A DNA stretch of 64,000 bases. Source: Ustulina deusta (taxonomy: Eukaryota > Ascomycota > Sordariomycetes > Xylariales > Xylariaceae). Below, piece after piece: positions 12,999-24,429 of this stretch. The DNA lies in the NCBI GenBank assembly GCA_023159155.1, contig JAJNNX010000035.1, positions 372,001-436,000 on the forward strand. The letters are read 5' to 3'. The number at the start of each line of letters is the position of its first letter. Position 1 is the stretch's first letter. The notes beneath the pieces were generated by a model. The model did no database searches, was not told where the DNA came from, and saw only the letters and a list, made by a program, of their open reading frames with translations. Made by a program: the position numbers and the translations under genes.

Positions 12999-15005
12999 AT
13001 GGAGATGGGAGACGCTGCCGGTGAATCGTTCAACGGAGTATCGACCGTGCCGTTGAGTGGTCGGGATGACGTTGGTCAGGCCACCATCGAGACTCCCGGC
13101 CAAGGCGAGACTCGATCTGCTACATCGAGGACGACGACCCAGCACGGGATTGTGGCCAAGGCCTTACGGGCCATAAACTGGATGCCGCCGTGGTGCCGTT
13201 ACGACCCCCACAATCCACCGAAGTTCACGCTGTCTATGAATATCCTGCTCGCTTTTGTATGAATTCAGATCTTTGGTGTGCGAAAGCTGAAACCCCTCAA
13301 GACCTCATACTAACCGCCCTAAAAGAGCACCACGTTCACAGTTGCGAATCTATACTACCCACAGCCTATTCTTAATGTCATCGCCGAAGACTTCCAAGTT
13401 AGCTACGAGCGTTCAGCGAGCGTAGCAACGTTGTCACAGGCTGGGTACGCAGCTGGGCTGTTGTTTATTTGTCCCTTGGGTGATATAGTTCCTCGGCGAC
13501 CTTTCATTCTCTTCTTGATATTGGTCACCGCGACGATGGTGAGTACTGCATCCAGTAAAGGGGAATGCGAGAGGCCAGATAATCTGACAGTGTGAAGTGG
13601 ATCGGCTTATGCCTGACGACTAACTTCCAAGCTTTTGTCAGTCTATCCTTTCTTTGTGGCGTAGGGTATGTATTCCTCCATCACGGCCATCCTATTGTCA
13701 TGGAGTGCTGACGCGTCGAATAGAACTGTTACGCCGCAGCTCATGCTTCCTCTCGTCGGAGATCTTGCTCCAGCTCATCGTCGTGCCGCGTCTCTTTCAA
13801 TTGTTGTTTCGGGGTTAGCTTTAGGGTTACTCGTCGCTAGAGTACTGTCTGGTGTCGTCGCGAATTTCACCGCGTGGAGGAATATCTATTGGCTGGCTCT
13901 CGGCGCTCAGTATCTGACGTTCATTCTTCGTGAGTATTACTCGGATTTAAGCCTCTCCTATTTTAAGTTTTCCTGGCAGTATCAAAAGGCCTCGTCTGGG
14001 CTCCTTCATATTGATTCAGTATTTTGATGGATTTAGCGCCCCCTAAGCGGTCGTCCCAAAGAACAATTACTGATCTCGGATGCTACAGTCTTTTTCACTC
14101 TTCCAGATTACCCGGCTAAGAACAAGGGCCTGAACTACTTCAAAGCCATATGGAAAATGGCCTACCTAGTCGTAGAAGCACCTTTACTTATACAAGCTTG
14201 CCTAATGGGATTTCTGATGAGCGCCGCATTCACTAACTTCTGGACAACACTGACGTTCCTGCTCGCATCACCGCCATATACTTACTCTTCATTGGAGATC
14301 GGGTTATTTGCGTTCATTGGAATTGCCGTCATCTCCTTGGCCCCGGTATGGTCGCGCCTGATCACTGACAAATTCGTCTTCTTGTTCTCAAGTATTATCG
14401 GTCTTTCGTTCGAATTAATCGGTATCATCATCGGAACATTCATCAGTAACTTCACCGTGGCAGGTCCAATCGTACAAGCCATCTTTATGGGTACGTGATG
14501 TCCCCTCTTTACTTATTAGTTGCTGCGCTTTAGGAAAATGGAGATGAAATTCTAGTCAATACCCCATTGCGTCTCAGAAGCCCGATGGCCCGTTACAATG
14601 AAAGCCAACTACTAACTCTTAATTCCGGCAGATACTGGATCCAATTTTGCGCATACCGCGAATAGAAGTAACATATACGGACTCGACCCACAAGCGCGGA
14701 ATCGCGTCAACACAGTATACATGGTGTTTTGCTTTGCCGGGCAATTGACGGGGACAGCAGCGGGCAACCGCCTATATGCTCAGGGAGGCTGGATCTGGAG
14801 TAGTAGTATGAATATTGGCCTCATTGGTGTAGCCATCCTTATTGGGCTGGCAAGGGGGCCTAGAGAAAGCAAGTGGGTAGGGTGGAAGGGTGGATGGAAT
14901 ATCAGAAGAGACGAGAATATTGCGGAAAAAGGAGAGCGCCAGGTTGTTGATGTTGATGTTGATGCTGATGTTGAGGCGACTGAGACTCCTCTCAAGTCCG
15001 GATAA
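12999..15005 (+). CDS. MFS transporter, DHA1 family (YnfM-like)
   Basis: This is a plasma-membrane-type major facilitator transporter. Six exons (12999-13256, 13326-13538, 13598-13665, 13724-13929, 14089-14490, 14632-15005) join in phase to 506 residues. An N-terminal cytosolic tail of about 80 residues precedes the first helix. TTFTVANLYYPQP, GLLFICPLGDIVPRRP (loop 2-3, G-D-x-V-P-R-R-P variant of the MFS motif A) and GDLAPAHRRAASLSIV follow. The second half contains FWTTLTFLLASPPYTYSS and NTVYMVFCFAGQLTGTAAGN. These match the bacterial and fungal YnfM/AraJ-like drug:H+ antiporter (DHA1) subgroup, whose usual cargo is small organic molecules. The substrate cannot be read from sequence. The C-terminus is hydrophilic, with an unusual Val-Asp repeat (VDVDVDADVEA) encoded by an expanded GTTGAT array at 14944-14975. 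Confidence 0.88.
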
Positions 15006-15478
15006 GGGTCGAGGAATAAGACAGGACATCACCAGGCGTCCGGGCTCAAAATCAAAACTACCTAAACGCCCTGTCCGACTTGCATTGCCAAGCAAAGCCC
15101 GTGGCGACCTCGATATTGAGGACTGGGGTGCGGGTAACTGCCTGTTGTTGTTCATCGCGAGGTTGACGTGGCATTCTATCTACTAGTAATTAGAGGCCAT
15201 CTCTCCACTCTCCACTCGACCTGCGCCCATGTATAGACAATTTCTTAATTGAGACAAAACTGCCGATGGTCGTTCCTTAAAACCGGCCTACGTCCGGGCC
15301 TTGAGCTAGGGTAACGATGAGAAGGCCACCAAATCGGTCCGGCCCCGGAGTCGACTGGTCCCAGGCGTGATTTGCGATGAACGGGCCCCCCCTTCTTTCT
15401 TTCTTTTCCCTTCCTCACTTTCCCGATGACTCGCATCATCACTTCCTCCTCACTACCCTGGCCCTGCGGAGAACTTGA
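15006..15478. other. Intergenic between two co-directional MFS genes
   Basis: I see no coding potential. The segment holds the terminator of the first MFS gene and the promoter of the second. A C/T-rich stretch (about 15387-15450) lies just upstream of the second start codon, as is common in fungal promoters. Confidence 0.5.
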
Positions 15479-17566
15479 ATGCCCATGGCAACAGATGAGA
15501 GCACACCCCTGCTTTCCAATGGCAACGGCCATGAGTCGTCCGCCGGGCAAGCTGAAATCGCCGCGGCTGCCGTGTTGAACACTATCTTCGGCCCCGCGAA
15601 CCGGATCTTGCTCGCCGGGTTTCTCATGTCCTTCACGCTCGGCATCACGCAAGTTCCGTAAGTGATTTGACCGCGAAACTCCTCAATCTCGCCCTTCTCG
15701 GAAATGGAGGAGAAGAAATGATAAGACCAAATCCACATAAAACGTAACAGAACCATACTCACCTCGTCTGAAAAAGGATCGTCTACGTATTCCACCTCAT
15801 GGAATGCGACATCTTTTACCGGCACAATCCTCCCTTTACGGGACCGGTGGACGAGCGGTGCTACCGTCGCGAGATCGACGCTGGCGCCGCGAGGCAGTTC
15901 TCAATCCTTGGCATGTCGACGTCTCTAAGCGGCGTCTTCAACCTCTTCGTCTGCGGCTACCTCATCAAGCTCTGGGGCCCGCGATGGTCATTTGTCTCGC
16001 AGACATCGCTCTTAGGGCTAAGAGTAGCAACACAGATCATCGGCGTCACCATCGGTGGGCGCACTGGTGAGCTTATCTTCCAGATTGGCCAGGGTATCGG
16101 TATTGTCGGAGGACCGCGTGGATATCAGTGAGTCTCTGCTGATTTGACCTCGCTCACAGGTCGAGCGGGGGTAGAAGCTTTGGCGGCTGACCTCGGGATA
16201 ACAGATTGGTGCTAAACACAGCCGTTGGCGAAACCGTACCTGCGAAAGACCGCACCAGCATCTTCGGTCGGCTACAGGGCTCTATCATGCTTGGCATGGC
16301 ATTCGGGTATCTCCGTAAGCCTCAACGCCCTCTTCTTGCCATCAACTGAACCTCATATCTATTCAAATATCAAGTTGGCGGAGTGCTTGGGGACCTCTAC
16401 GGCATCCGACGGCCGTTCGAGGTTGCATTCTTTCTGTACGCCATCTCTACCCTGTACGGTGCACTCTTTTTGCCTACCAAGACATCCACGGAGGCAATCG
16501 ATCAGAAACAGCCTAGCCGCGGTCTCAGTGGCTTCTTTGCACCTCTCAAGGTCATAGTTCCCCACACGTACTGTTTAGAATCCGGCAAGGTCATCAAGAA
16601 TTACGGCTTGATATTTCTAGCCCTCGGCATATTCCTCGGGGTGGTGAGTGACATATCGCCCTAGCAAGAGCCTCTTTTCTTTTTTTTTTTTTTTTTTTTT
16701 TTAGTAAGCGTGTACTGAAAATTCTTCTCACCGCGCCTAGTTCGCGTCCGGCTACGCTCCTCTCCTGCTTCAGATGTATGCTGCATCTATCTTCCACTTC
16801 AACACCACCGAAAACGGTTACCTCATGTTTGGTATTTCGTTGATCCGCGGGCTCTTCCTACTCTTCGTGTTTCCCAAGATCATCACCGAGGGCCGAATCT
16901 GGTTCAACGGGGGATCTCAACAGGACGAGAGGCTGGAAAGCCACCCTAACGATGATGGTGCCGTATCAACAAACCCAGAAGACTTCGTTCTGGCCGATGA
17001 GGGAGAAGTACCGCAGGAGCCTGTGCAAAGCCCCGATCTTGACGAAGAGGATTCGGGCACCGGTTTTGACCTGTTGTTCGTGCGATGGAGCTTAGTTGTT
17101 GATTCTCTGGTGACCCTTTTTGCTGGCTTTTCTTCTGCCGGGTGGCAAGTATATCTAGCTGGATTCTTACTACCGCTTGCCTCAGGATCAGCGCCGGCAG
17201 CCAAGGGCGTGATGACCGAGATGTGCCCATCTCACCAACGGCCAGACGCCATTAGCGCCATTACTCTCGTCGAGAGCACCGCAATGCTAGCAACACAGGG
17301 GCTGTTTGGCCTCATCTTTGCCGCCTTTTCAGAGATGGGAAAACCCAGTCTCACATTCTTTTGTAATGCGGTAAGAGCACTCCATGCAAAGACACAACGA
17401 AATTTTTGCCCCCTCTATGGCTTAATGGCTAGAATTGACATTTAGGAGCCTGTCGGGAAATCTGCTAACACAAGGATAGGGTATTGCTGTCCTCGGCTTT
17501 CTAGTTCTGTTCATAGCACGTTTACCGCCCGTGAATAGCAAACGAGTAGACGACAATGAGACTTAA
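15479..17566 (+). CDS. MFS transporter, SLC46-like fungal family
   Basis: This is a twelve-helix MFS protein, unrelated in detail to the previous transporter. Exons 15479-15657, 15777-16127, 16205-16314, 16375-16643, 16741-17370 and 17480-17566 join in phase to 541 residues. The N-terminal ESTPLLSNGNG tail is a signature seen in fungal MFS proteins related to the SLC46 (folate/haem-type) group. Extracellular-type cysteines follow helix 1 (MECDIFY and DERCYRRE), and an internal motif DRTSIFGRLQGS lies after helix 4. A large acidic cytosolic loop (about residues 345-410, DEGEVPQEP, DLDEEDSG) separates the two halves. The last exon encodes the final helix and a short VDDNET tail. Intron 4 contains a 23-base T run (16680-16702). 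The substrate is unknown. Confidence 0.85.
16680..16702 (+). repeat. Poly-T tract (23 nt) in an MFS intron
   Basis: An uninterrupted run of 23 T lies in intron 4 of the second MFS gene. It could act as an extended polypyrimidine tract, but the acceptor lies about 35 bases further on, so it may simply be a slippage-prone homopolymer. Length errors are likely in assemblies. Confidence 0.9.
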
Positions 17567-18721
17567 AAATGGGATTGGAGACGGAGACATAGACTGGGTA
17601 TAATGCATGACTAGAACCCTAACAGAGGGAAGTAAATATGTGTTAACAAAATAATGAAAATGAGTATGAACCTTCATTCTAGGGAACCATCGAGCTAGCA
17701 TAAAGATGGGCCCATGTTACAGGGTAGGTGGCCAGCTATCCTTATCGAATAGCTTGATCTTTATAGACAGACATGGACATCGGGATACTAGCTGGACACT
17801 CATTCATTGAGTGCTATTCGTCGAAAGCTTCGCGAAATGGGCATGTTGCCGAAGGTCTTCCTAATAGATGTGCGGTGATGATACGGTAGCGATGCTCGGA
17901 CAGACACAAGAAGAAAAAAAAACCATGAAATATTGACGCAAAACGTTGCTCTATTGAATACACGAGAATGAACCACCGCCTTGAAAAATCCATTCCAATT
18001 ATTTCGTTTTCGTCTTCACCGTGCAGCTCAGCTCAACCCCGCTCAGCCCCGATAATGTCAATGCGCCTCCTTATTTTTCCAGGTTGACGCTGCCCGGTCC
18101 GGCCCCATGTGCTACTCTTGCCGAACCTGCCGACGTGGCCTGCAAATTCTTGAGAATAGATGATGGCTTTCAGCTGTTAAAATAAAATAAGATAAAAAAC
18201 AATGAAAAAGGTATCAAGAGTGGTTCAATATACTGATTAATGGCTCCAGACTCCGCCCCAGAGCCCCTGGTCTTGTGGGGACTACTCCAATCATCTGCAA
18301 CGAATTTCTCGAATCAGTATGGAAGATGTGCGAGCCCATCTAATCAGCGATGCTGGCTGGTATGAAGAGAACGAGGCACGAGACACCGTCAAGCAATGTG
18401 CTCTCCAAGAGAGAGACAACAATCAAAACCGAGATGAACTTTGGATAATTTCCAAAAGTTGGATAAAACTGGACCAACTCTAGAGGGAAGTCCAAATATC
18501 CGCATAAATAACACGAGGCCGCCGTCTAGCAGGAAACAAAGTTGCCGGAAGAAAAGCTTTTTGGGTAATCATGTGTCGTCTCTGGGTCTGTTAAGTGCGT
18601 GACAACCGATAAAAGACCATGGCCATATTCCAGATGCGAGAGTAATTCAGCCAATTAACGCCGCAATATGCCCAGGGAACCGATCCAAAGGAAATGAAAT
18701 ACGAGCGGAATGCGCACAAAT
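17567..18721. other. Intergenic between convergent MFS and SomA-like genes
   Basis: No gene is visible. Both flanking genes end here, so it should hold two terminators and 3' UTRs. The long A/T-rich part near 18180-18215 is compatible with polyadenylation signals. Confidence 0.5.
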
Positions 18722-21314
18722 CTACTCAGCCCCGATCTCTCCTGGCGCTTCCATCCCGAAAGAAGCTGGGTTAAAGTCAAAACCCGTGGGATCGGCATCA
18801 TTGTCATGTAGGAAAGAGTCAAAGTCAAAATCCTGTAAAACATCGGCCGACCCAATCTCGCTGAACTCCGGTATGTTGGTAAACTATTTCTGATTAGTTA
18901 AAGCCATTTCACAAACAGGAGTTCAATTTACCATATTATTGGGTTCCATGCCAAAGTTTATTTGCTCAACTTGGGGAGCTGCTACTGGCGCAGGTGCAGC
19001 CTGCGGCGCAGAAGCTGGTACATTTGCGGTTGGTTGCACAGCCCCAGGGTTCTGGCCAGGTTTGAAAGTTGTTGTTCCCGGGTTGCTAGGAGTAATAGGA
19101 GTGGCTGGCGTTGGAGGCTCCGGATCTTGGTTAGCCTCAGGAGCGGGTGTGGCACCAGCCGCTGGTGCCTTGCTCTTTTGAGCCGCAGCCTAAGCATCAT
19201 GTTAGCATCCTTTTGGTTGATCCATACTTCACAATAGTGGTATACCTTGCTCTTAGCACCCTTGGTGTCTTTCTTTTTAGGTGCGGCCTTGGTAGACTGC
19301 TGTGGTGTGGGTGGAGCAGCGGTGGTTGTCTGTGGTGATGATGTGTTTGTCCGACCGTTTCCATTAGCAGGAGGAGCTGGAGCTGATGGTGGTGGCATCG
19401 CTCTCTGTTGCGGCGTTACTTGAACCTGCGCTTGTGGCCCTTGAGGCCCCTGAGGCCCTTGAGGCGCCATGCCATTGCCATTCGGACCCGGCCACTGCAT
19501 TTGCTGAGGTCCTCCGGGCTGTCTTGCCATCATTTGGGGATTCATTTGACCATTAAATGGCTGAGCTGGGTGTGAACTGGGAGGGCGCATGCCCCCATTC
19601 ATCTGCGCCGCAACCATATTGCCATCTATACCATTCATGCCCTTAAAGAAATTCTGCTGCATATTAGGATCCATGCCATTTGGCATGAAGTTCATAGCAT
19701 TAGGGGAACCTCTTGACTGAGCTCCCTCAGGAAGGGGTGAGGGAATGCCGGCCGGGTTCAGCTGGGGAGTCCCACGCTTCATCTGTTCGGCAGGGTTAGG
19801 GGAGGCACCGGGTCTAACTCCCTGAGGCGAGGTGTCTTGGAAGGGTTGCCCATTCGGGCCGGGTGGTCCACCTGGTCCGTTAGGTCCATCACGGGGCATG
19901 CCACCCATACTGTCTTGTTCTTGCCTAGCCATCATAAGCCTCTTCTTGTTCTGTTGCTCAAGTAGCATCAGTTGCATCTGGTAGTCTTGGAGAGCATGAT
20001 TGCTGCCACCACCCTGGGTCGCGCCGGGTCCTGGTCGCATGCCGCCAGGAGCCATCTCCGGATAGAACGCACCAAGAGCCGCTGTGTTCTCTGGGCCTTG
20101 CGCCATCATGGGTGAACCTTGACCTTGAGGACCACCCGGGTTAGGGACCTGCTTGTTTGGCATTTGTTGGCCATGGTGTTGCTGTAGATTTTGAGAATAC
20201 GTCTGGATAGATTTGGCCTGTGTTTGAGCAGACTGTGCTTGAAAATCTCGGAACTGCTGATGAGTCAGATTAGCGCGGGGGATGCCGTTTGACAAGAGCA
20301 TTTGCTGAGCTATGGCAGCAGCAGCTTTGGTATCGCCTACTTGCTGTCCCGGCATTCCTTGCTGAGGTCGTTGCCCATTCATCATATTCGCGTGCTGAGC
20401 GTTGAACGGACCTGATCCTTCCAGTCGGGGCCTTTTACTAGGTGACGGCGCGTTTTCGGCGGAGCCTGGCGAGGCAGGGCGGTTCTGGTTGCCATCCATA
20501 TTGGATCCGTCGCGTTGCATCTGGCCCTGCTTGGCGGCTTGGAGCAGTTGCATTTGCGGGCTGCGACACAACAACAGTTAGTTTCTAGGGTTCGGCGGGT
20601 TTTTGCTAGCGCAGCGAACATACTTGTTCTGATTATTAGCCATAGCGGTCCTGGCTAAGGTGTGTTTAGCCATCGGCATCCCATTAGCCATGCGTGGCAT
20701 CATTGAATTGTACATTTCAGGTCTCATTTGACGCAACAATTCCTGTTGTTGGGTTTGTCGTAACCGGGACTGCTGCTGGAGAGACGTTAGACGCGAAGAT
20801 AGCAAGGCCAAGACTGCAGGGCAATTAAAAATGCAAGTACCTGTGTGTGAGCAACATATTGGCTAACATGGGGCATAACACCGCCCTTGTTGCGCTGGGC
20901 CGACAACATGTCCCAGAAGAGACAAAACCACTCGTAGAGAAAGCAACTATCAGATGCGTTGGGCACATTCGGCGCCGGAAGGTCGCTCGGCCGTTTTGAA
21001 TCCATATCGTCCTTGCTGTCAGTGTCCATCGGATCGTCTCCAAGGCCGTTCCCGAGAGCATTGCCGTTTTCATCGCGACGAGTATTCTTGTGAACGTTGA
21101 GGGCTTGTTCGCTATTGAGCAGTGCGCGCGCGCAATCGAACATGCCCTCTCGGAGGAAGTAATCATATATATAGGTGTTCAGATTTGCACGGTTGGTCTC
21201 TGGGGGGCGTTGAGCTTGGCTAGCGGCAAGAGCATTATTTCCCATCATGGCCATGGGCCCGCCAGCCATAGGCCCGCCAGCCATAGGGATGTTGGCCATA
21301 GTGACGTTGTTCAT
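18722..21314 (-). CDS. somA: LisH-domain regulator, SomA/Flo8-like
   Basis: This is a nuclear transcriptional regulator of the fungal Flo8/SomA group, which acts downstream of cAMP-PKA and controls adhesion, conidiation and biofilm genes (known for the family). Exons on the minus strand are 21314-20841, 20775-20624, 20560-19246, 19174-18932 and 18883-18722, 781 residues. The LisH motif (about residues 40-70) reads LNTYIYDYFLREGMFDCARA, followed by the conserved SDSCFLYEWFCLFWDMLSAQ block. The rest is low-complexity, rich in Q, P, G, M and N, with a short basic KAAPKKKDTKGAKSK stretch that could be a nuclear signal. It ends in an acidic-aromatic tail (VLQDFDFDSFLHDNDADP) like the C-terminal activation segment of the family. 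All junctions are in phase. The very long upstream region fits a heavily regulated gene. The gene symbol rests on domain order rather than on an alignment. Confidence 0.85.
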
Positions 21315-24029
21315 GATTCAGGGTTGACAGAGCGAATCTGTCAGGATCCAGAAGAATCAACCGAGGGGAAGATGCCAAATCAATATTTCGCATCCGGTTT
21401 TGTTCCCCAAATCGCAAAGCGGGTTGGTGTCGAGACTGCCAACGTTGCGAGGCACGTTCAAGGGAATCCGGCGGCGCGATACGAGTTCCTTGGAATCCTC
21501 CCCTTGTCAGCAGAGCAAGAGAGCCTGGTCTGCGGGTCGGGATCGTCGGGGAGTCGGTGGCCAAGGATGCGTACCAAGCGGGATTGGCAGCGCGTCAACG
21601 GTCGCGTAGCTCAAGAGCTTTCGGTGCAAATTCCTTATCCGGGAGTTGTTCCAAGGTCGATAGAACGAAAGGGTTTCTGGCGAAAGATTGCAAGGGGGGT
21701 GGCGGCGACAACAAGGAGAAACAACGCTTGAAGCCGGCGCTCCTGGTATCCAGTGACTGAGAAATGCGGTATAAGTAAGATGGGGAAAAGTAGCGACGAG
21801 GAATGATAGAAATAGGAGTGAAGTGGGAGCAATAGCAGGCCGATCAGAGAATGGGCGAAACGGAGATGGATGAAGGGGAGGTGATAATGGGGATGGTGGT
21901 GGCGGTGGTGTGTGAGGGAGTGGTGTGTGGTGAGTTGATTGAATTTGCAGCGGCGGCGAAGGCGAGGATGGTTAGATGATCTGGTTTGGATGGGATGGCT
22001 TCAAGAAGTGTCAGTGGCACCCCAGTGCTGGGCGTACGGTGTACTACCCAGTGCGAGAGATGATGCCAGCGGTGACAGTATGTACCAGCAGTGTGTACTA
22101 GGCTGCTAGCGCATTTAGGTGGGGGCTGGGCTGTCAAAGTGCTAGCATGCGCGATCTGACGATTGGAAGACAACAGCCCGAGGAGAGGCCCTTACTTATA
22201 CAGTAGCAATGAGGAAGTTTGACAGCCAGTTGGAAGCCTCCGGCGGCAGCTGAAGAAGAGCAAAAGTTGGAAGAGGACTCACCGCCGCGTACCAGGTAGT
22301 TTGGCCGACTACCGGACGAAGGTCACTGGCAGCCGAAGGATAGATAGATGGCTGAGGGCCGCTCTACCTTAGCAGGGTAGACAAAGTTGGATGGGGTGGT
22401 GCGGCCTGAGCTATACCAGACGTGAAGTCGGGGATATTTCCAGCAGATGCTCGAATGGATTGCAAGCGGGACGGTCTGTTGTCAAATCCCCAAGCTGTGT
22501 AGGAACAACGGACTGCTATCGTAGCACCCTCTCTATGTCCTCGTTGTCGGATTGAGTCGCAGCATGTAAAGCAAGTAAGTGGTCCTGGAACAAATTGAGG
22601 CGACCCTGGTGGTCTTGTTGCTGGTTTAGATAAGGCACGGGGTAGTAGCGGAAGTAGTAGCGTGCAGTGGTGGTACCTATTTAGTCTGGTTGGTGAATCG
22701 GTACTAGGTAGGAATTAGGTATGCAGGTTAGATATAGATAGTGTAAGAGGTATGAAGTGCCCTCCACAAGGCTGTCAGTGCGCTTTGCTCTCGCTTCTCG
22801 CGTACCCCAGTCGGGCTGCCAACCGGTTAGGGGAATATGCAATCGCGCCGGAATGTCGATGAGATCCAGTTGTAGACAGACATTCGCTAAAATACCAATA
22901 TGTAGCAACTTGGATCAATAAGAATGTGGGAAGTGAGGTGGGCGAGAGACTAGCTGACTGTGTGAAGAATAGGCTTGTCTTGTGTTGAGCAGAAGGAGGT
23001 TGCATTGTGCGGAAGGGAGGTGATGGCGACCGGCGGGTGCTTTATGGGAGTGGTTGGGTTCCGCCGCAGGTGACATTCCCATGTATCGGCCTTCCTACCT
23101 ACGTAGGTACTGTAGGGTAGGTACAGGGTGGGTAGGTAGTGAGCGTGCTGAGAACCTACATACCTCTAGAACCCGCCCTACTTACCTGAGGTAAGGTATT
23201 TACCTAGCAGAGGATTAGCTTTCAAATACAAGGTAAACGCGTTGTACTTAGGTACTTACTTACCTAACCCTTCAGTATGTGCACTGTAGGCTGACAGTCG
23301 TAGGTAGGTACCTACTGCGATACTTACACCAGGTTAGAGCAGCAGGTAGGTAGGTATCTATTTACAGATTAAGTACCCAGGTAAGGTATTACCTCGCTAT
23401 AATATATCTCATCATCTGCTCGCACCTATGTCGACTTTACAAGACGTGCATAGAAATAGTACCTAGGAGGTAGGTACCTAATGGACATTAGCAACCTCTA
23501 CCGACCTTCAAGTTAGATCGGTACCTATTTGGTCATTCCACACTTGATTCCAGGTTATATAGATAGATATAGACATAAACCTTATAATAAGTATGACGCG
23601 ATCTCCAAGGTACTTAGAGCTTATTAGTTGCTAGGTAAGTACTTATCAGGACAATATATCCTGCCTCCTTATGTTAGGTACCTACATAGAGGTACTTGGC
23701 AAGCTGTAATCTTGTGATGCCTCTAAACCATCCCTTGCGTCGAATCGATAGGTGCTGGGCAATTCAAGATAAGTGCTAGAGCAGTCTGAGAATGCAATAG
23801 AAAGCTAGGGACAGAGGTCCTACCTACTAGGTACTGTGCTGTAGAACAGTGTGGAAAGTTACCTAAGTACATTTGTACCCACCTCAACAAAAGAACCCAG
23901 CTGGGCGAATATTTCAGCACGGGAGAGAGGTATGTCTCCACTGAGATACCTAGGGATATCTCAGCTAACCACCTCACTGGACGCCTAGGGAAACACATGG
24001 TATTCATTATTTGCTACAGCAAAATGCTT
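21315..24029. other. Long upstream region of the SomA-like gene
   Basis: No protein gene is supported. The first kilobase is G/A-rich on the + strand (C/T-rich on the transcribed strand), as in a long fungal 5' leader or promoter. From about 23080 it becomes dense in the TACCTAGGTA-type palindrome described separately. Open frames on either strand are short and have no family resemblance. Confidence 0.5.
23080..23720. repeat. Cluster of TAGGTACCTA-type palindromes
   Basis: Variants of ACCTAC, TAGGTA, GGTACCTA and CCTAGGTA recur on both strands throughout this segment, many of them self-complementary. The same words recur in shorter clusters near 2320, 27895-27950, 35995-36062, 36660-36810, 41690-41715 and 45995-46080, always outside coding exons. 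They form no regular tandem array, so this is a dispersed short-word family and not a satellite. Confidence 0.75.
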
Positions 24030-24195
24030 GATTTTTGACTATTAATAAAAATTTTATATGAATAATAATAAAGTTAAATTTTATTATAATTATAATTATA
24101 TATAATTAACTAGTTAGTTATAGTAAAAAATAACTATTTAAAATATAAAAATTAATAGTTCTAGCTTAAAAAAATAGTTAATATACCTAAAGCAA
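24030..24195. other. AT-rich tract left of the ProRS relic
   Basis: This segment is almost entirely A and T (for example the aataataataaagtt and tataattatatataatt parts) in a genome of otherwise balanced composition. It has no open frame. A similar AT tract lies at about 27060-27230, on the other side of the ProRS relic. Possible explanations are repeat-induced point mutation of old repeats or the edges of a degenerated insertion; neither is proven. Confidence 0.7.
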
Positions 24196-24429
24196 GCTAT
24201 AAAGTACCTAGGTAAGAAATTTAATGATTATTATATCGAGGCCTATTTACATGGGAATCAAGCAACCTTGAAACCGCTATTTGATATGTAATTAACCCGC
24301 TAGGTAGCATACAACCCATATTTACGCTTTCCCCCCACTACCCCGCTACTTTGTCGCTCTCTAACTTAACTCACATGAAGTTTCTCTTATCGTAAAAAAA
24401 AACAGAGTAATTGCAGACGAGCGCATCAT

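Noticed and set aside
15245..15825. Minus-strand frames of 128-135 codons over the second MFS gene start
   Set aside because: They are antisense shadows of the in-phase MFS exons 1 and 2 and their intron.
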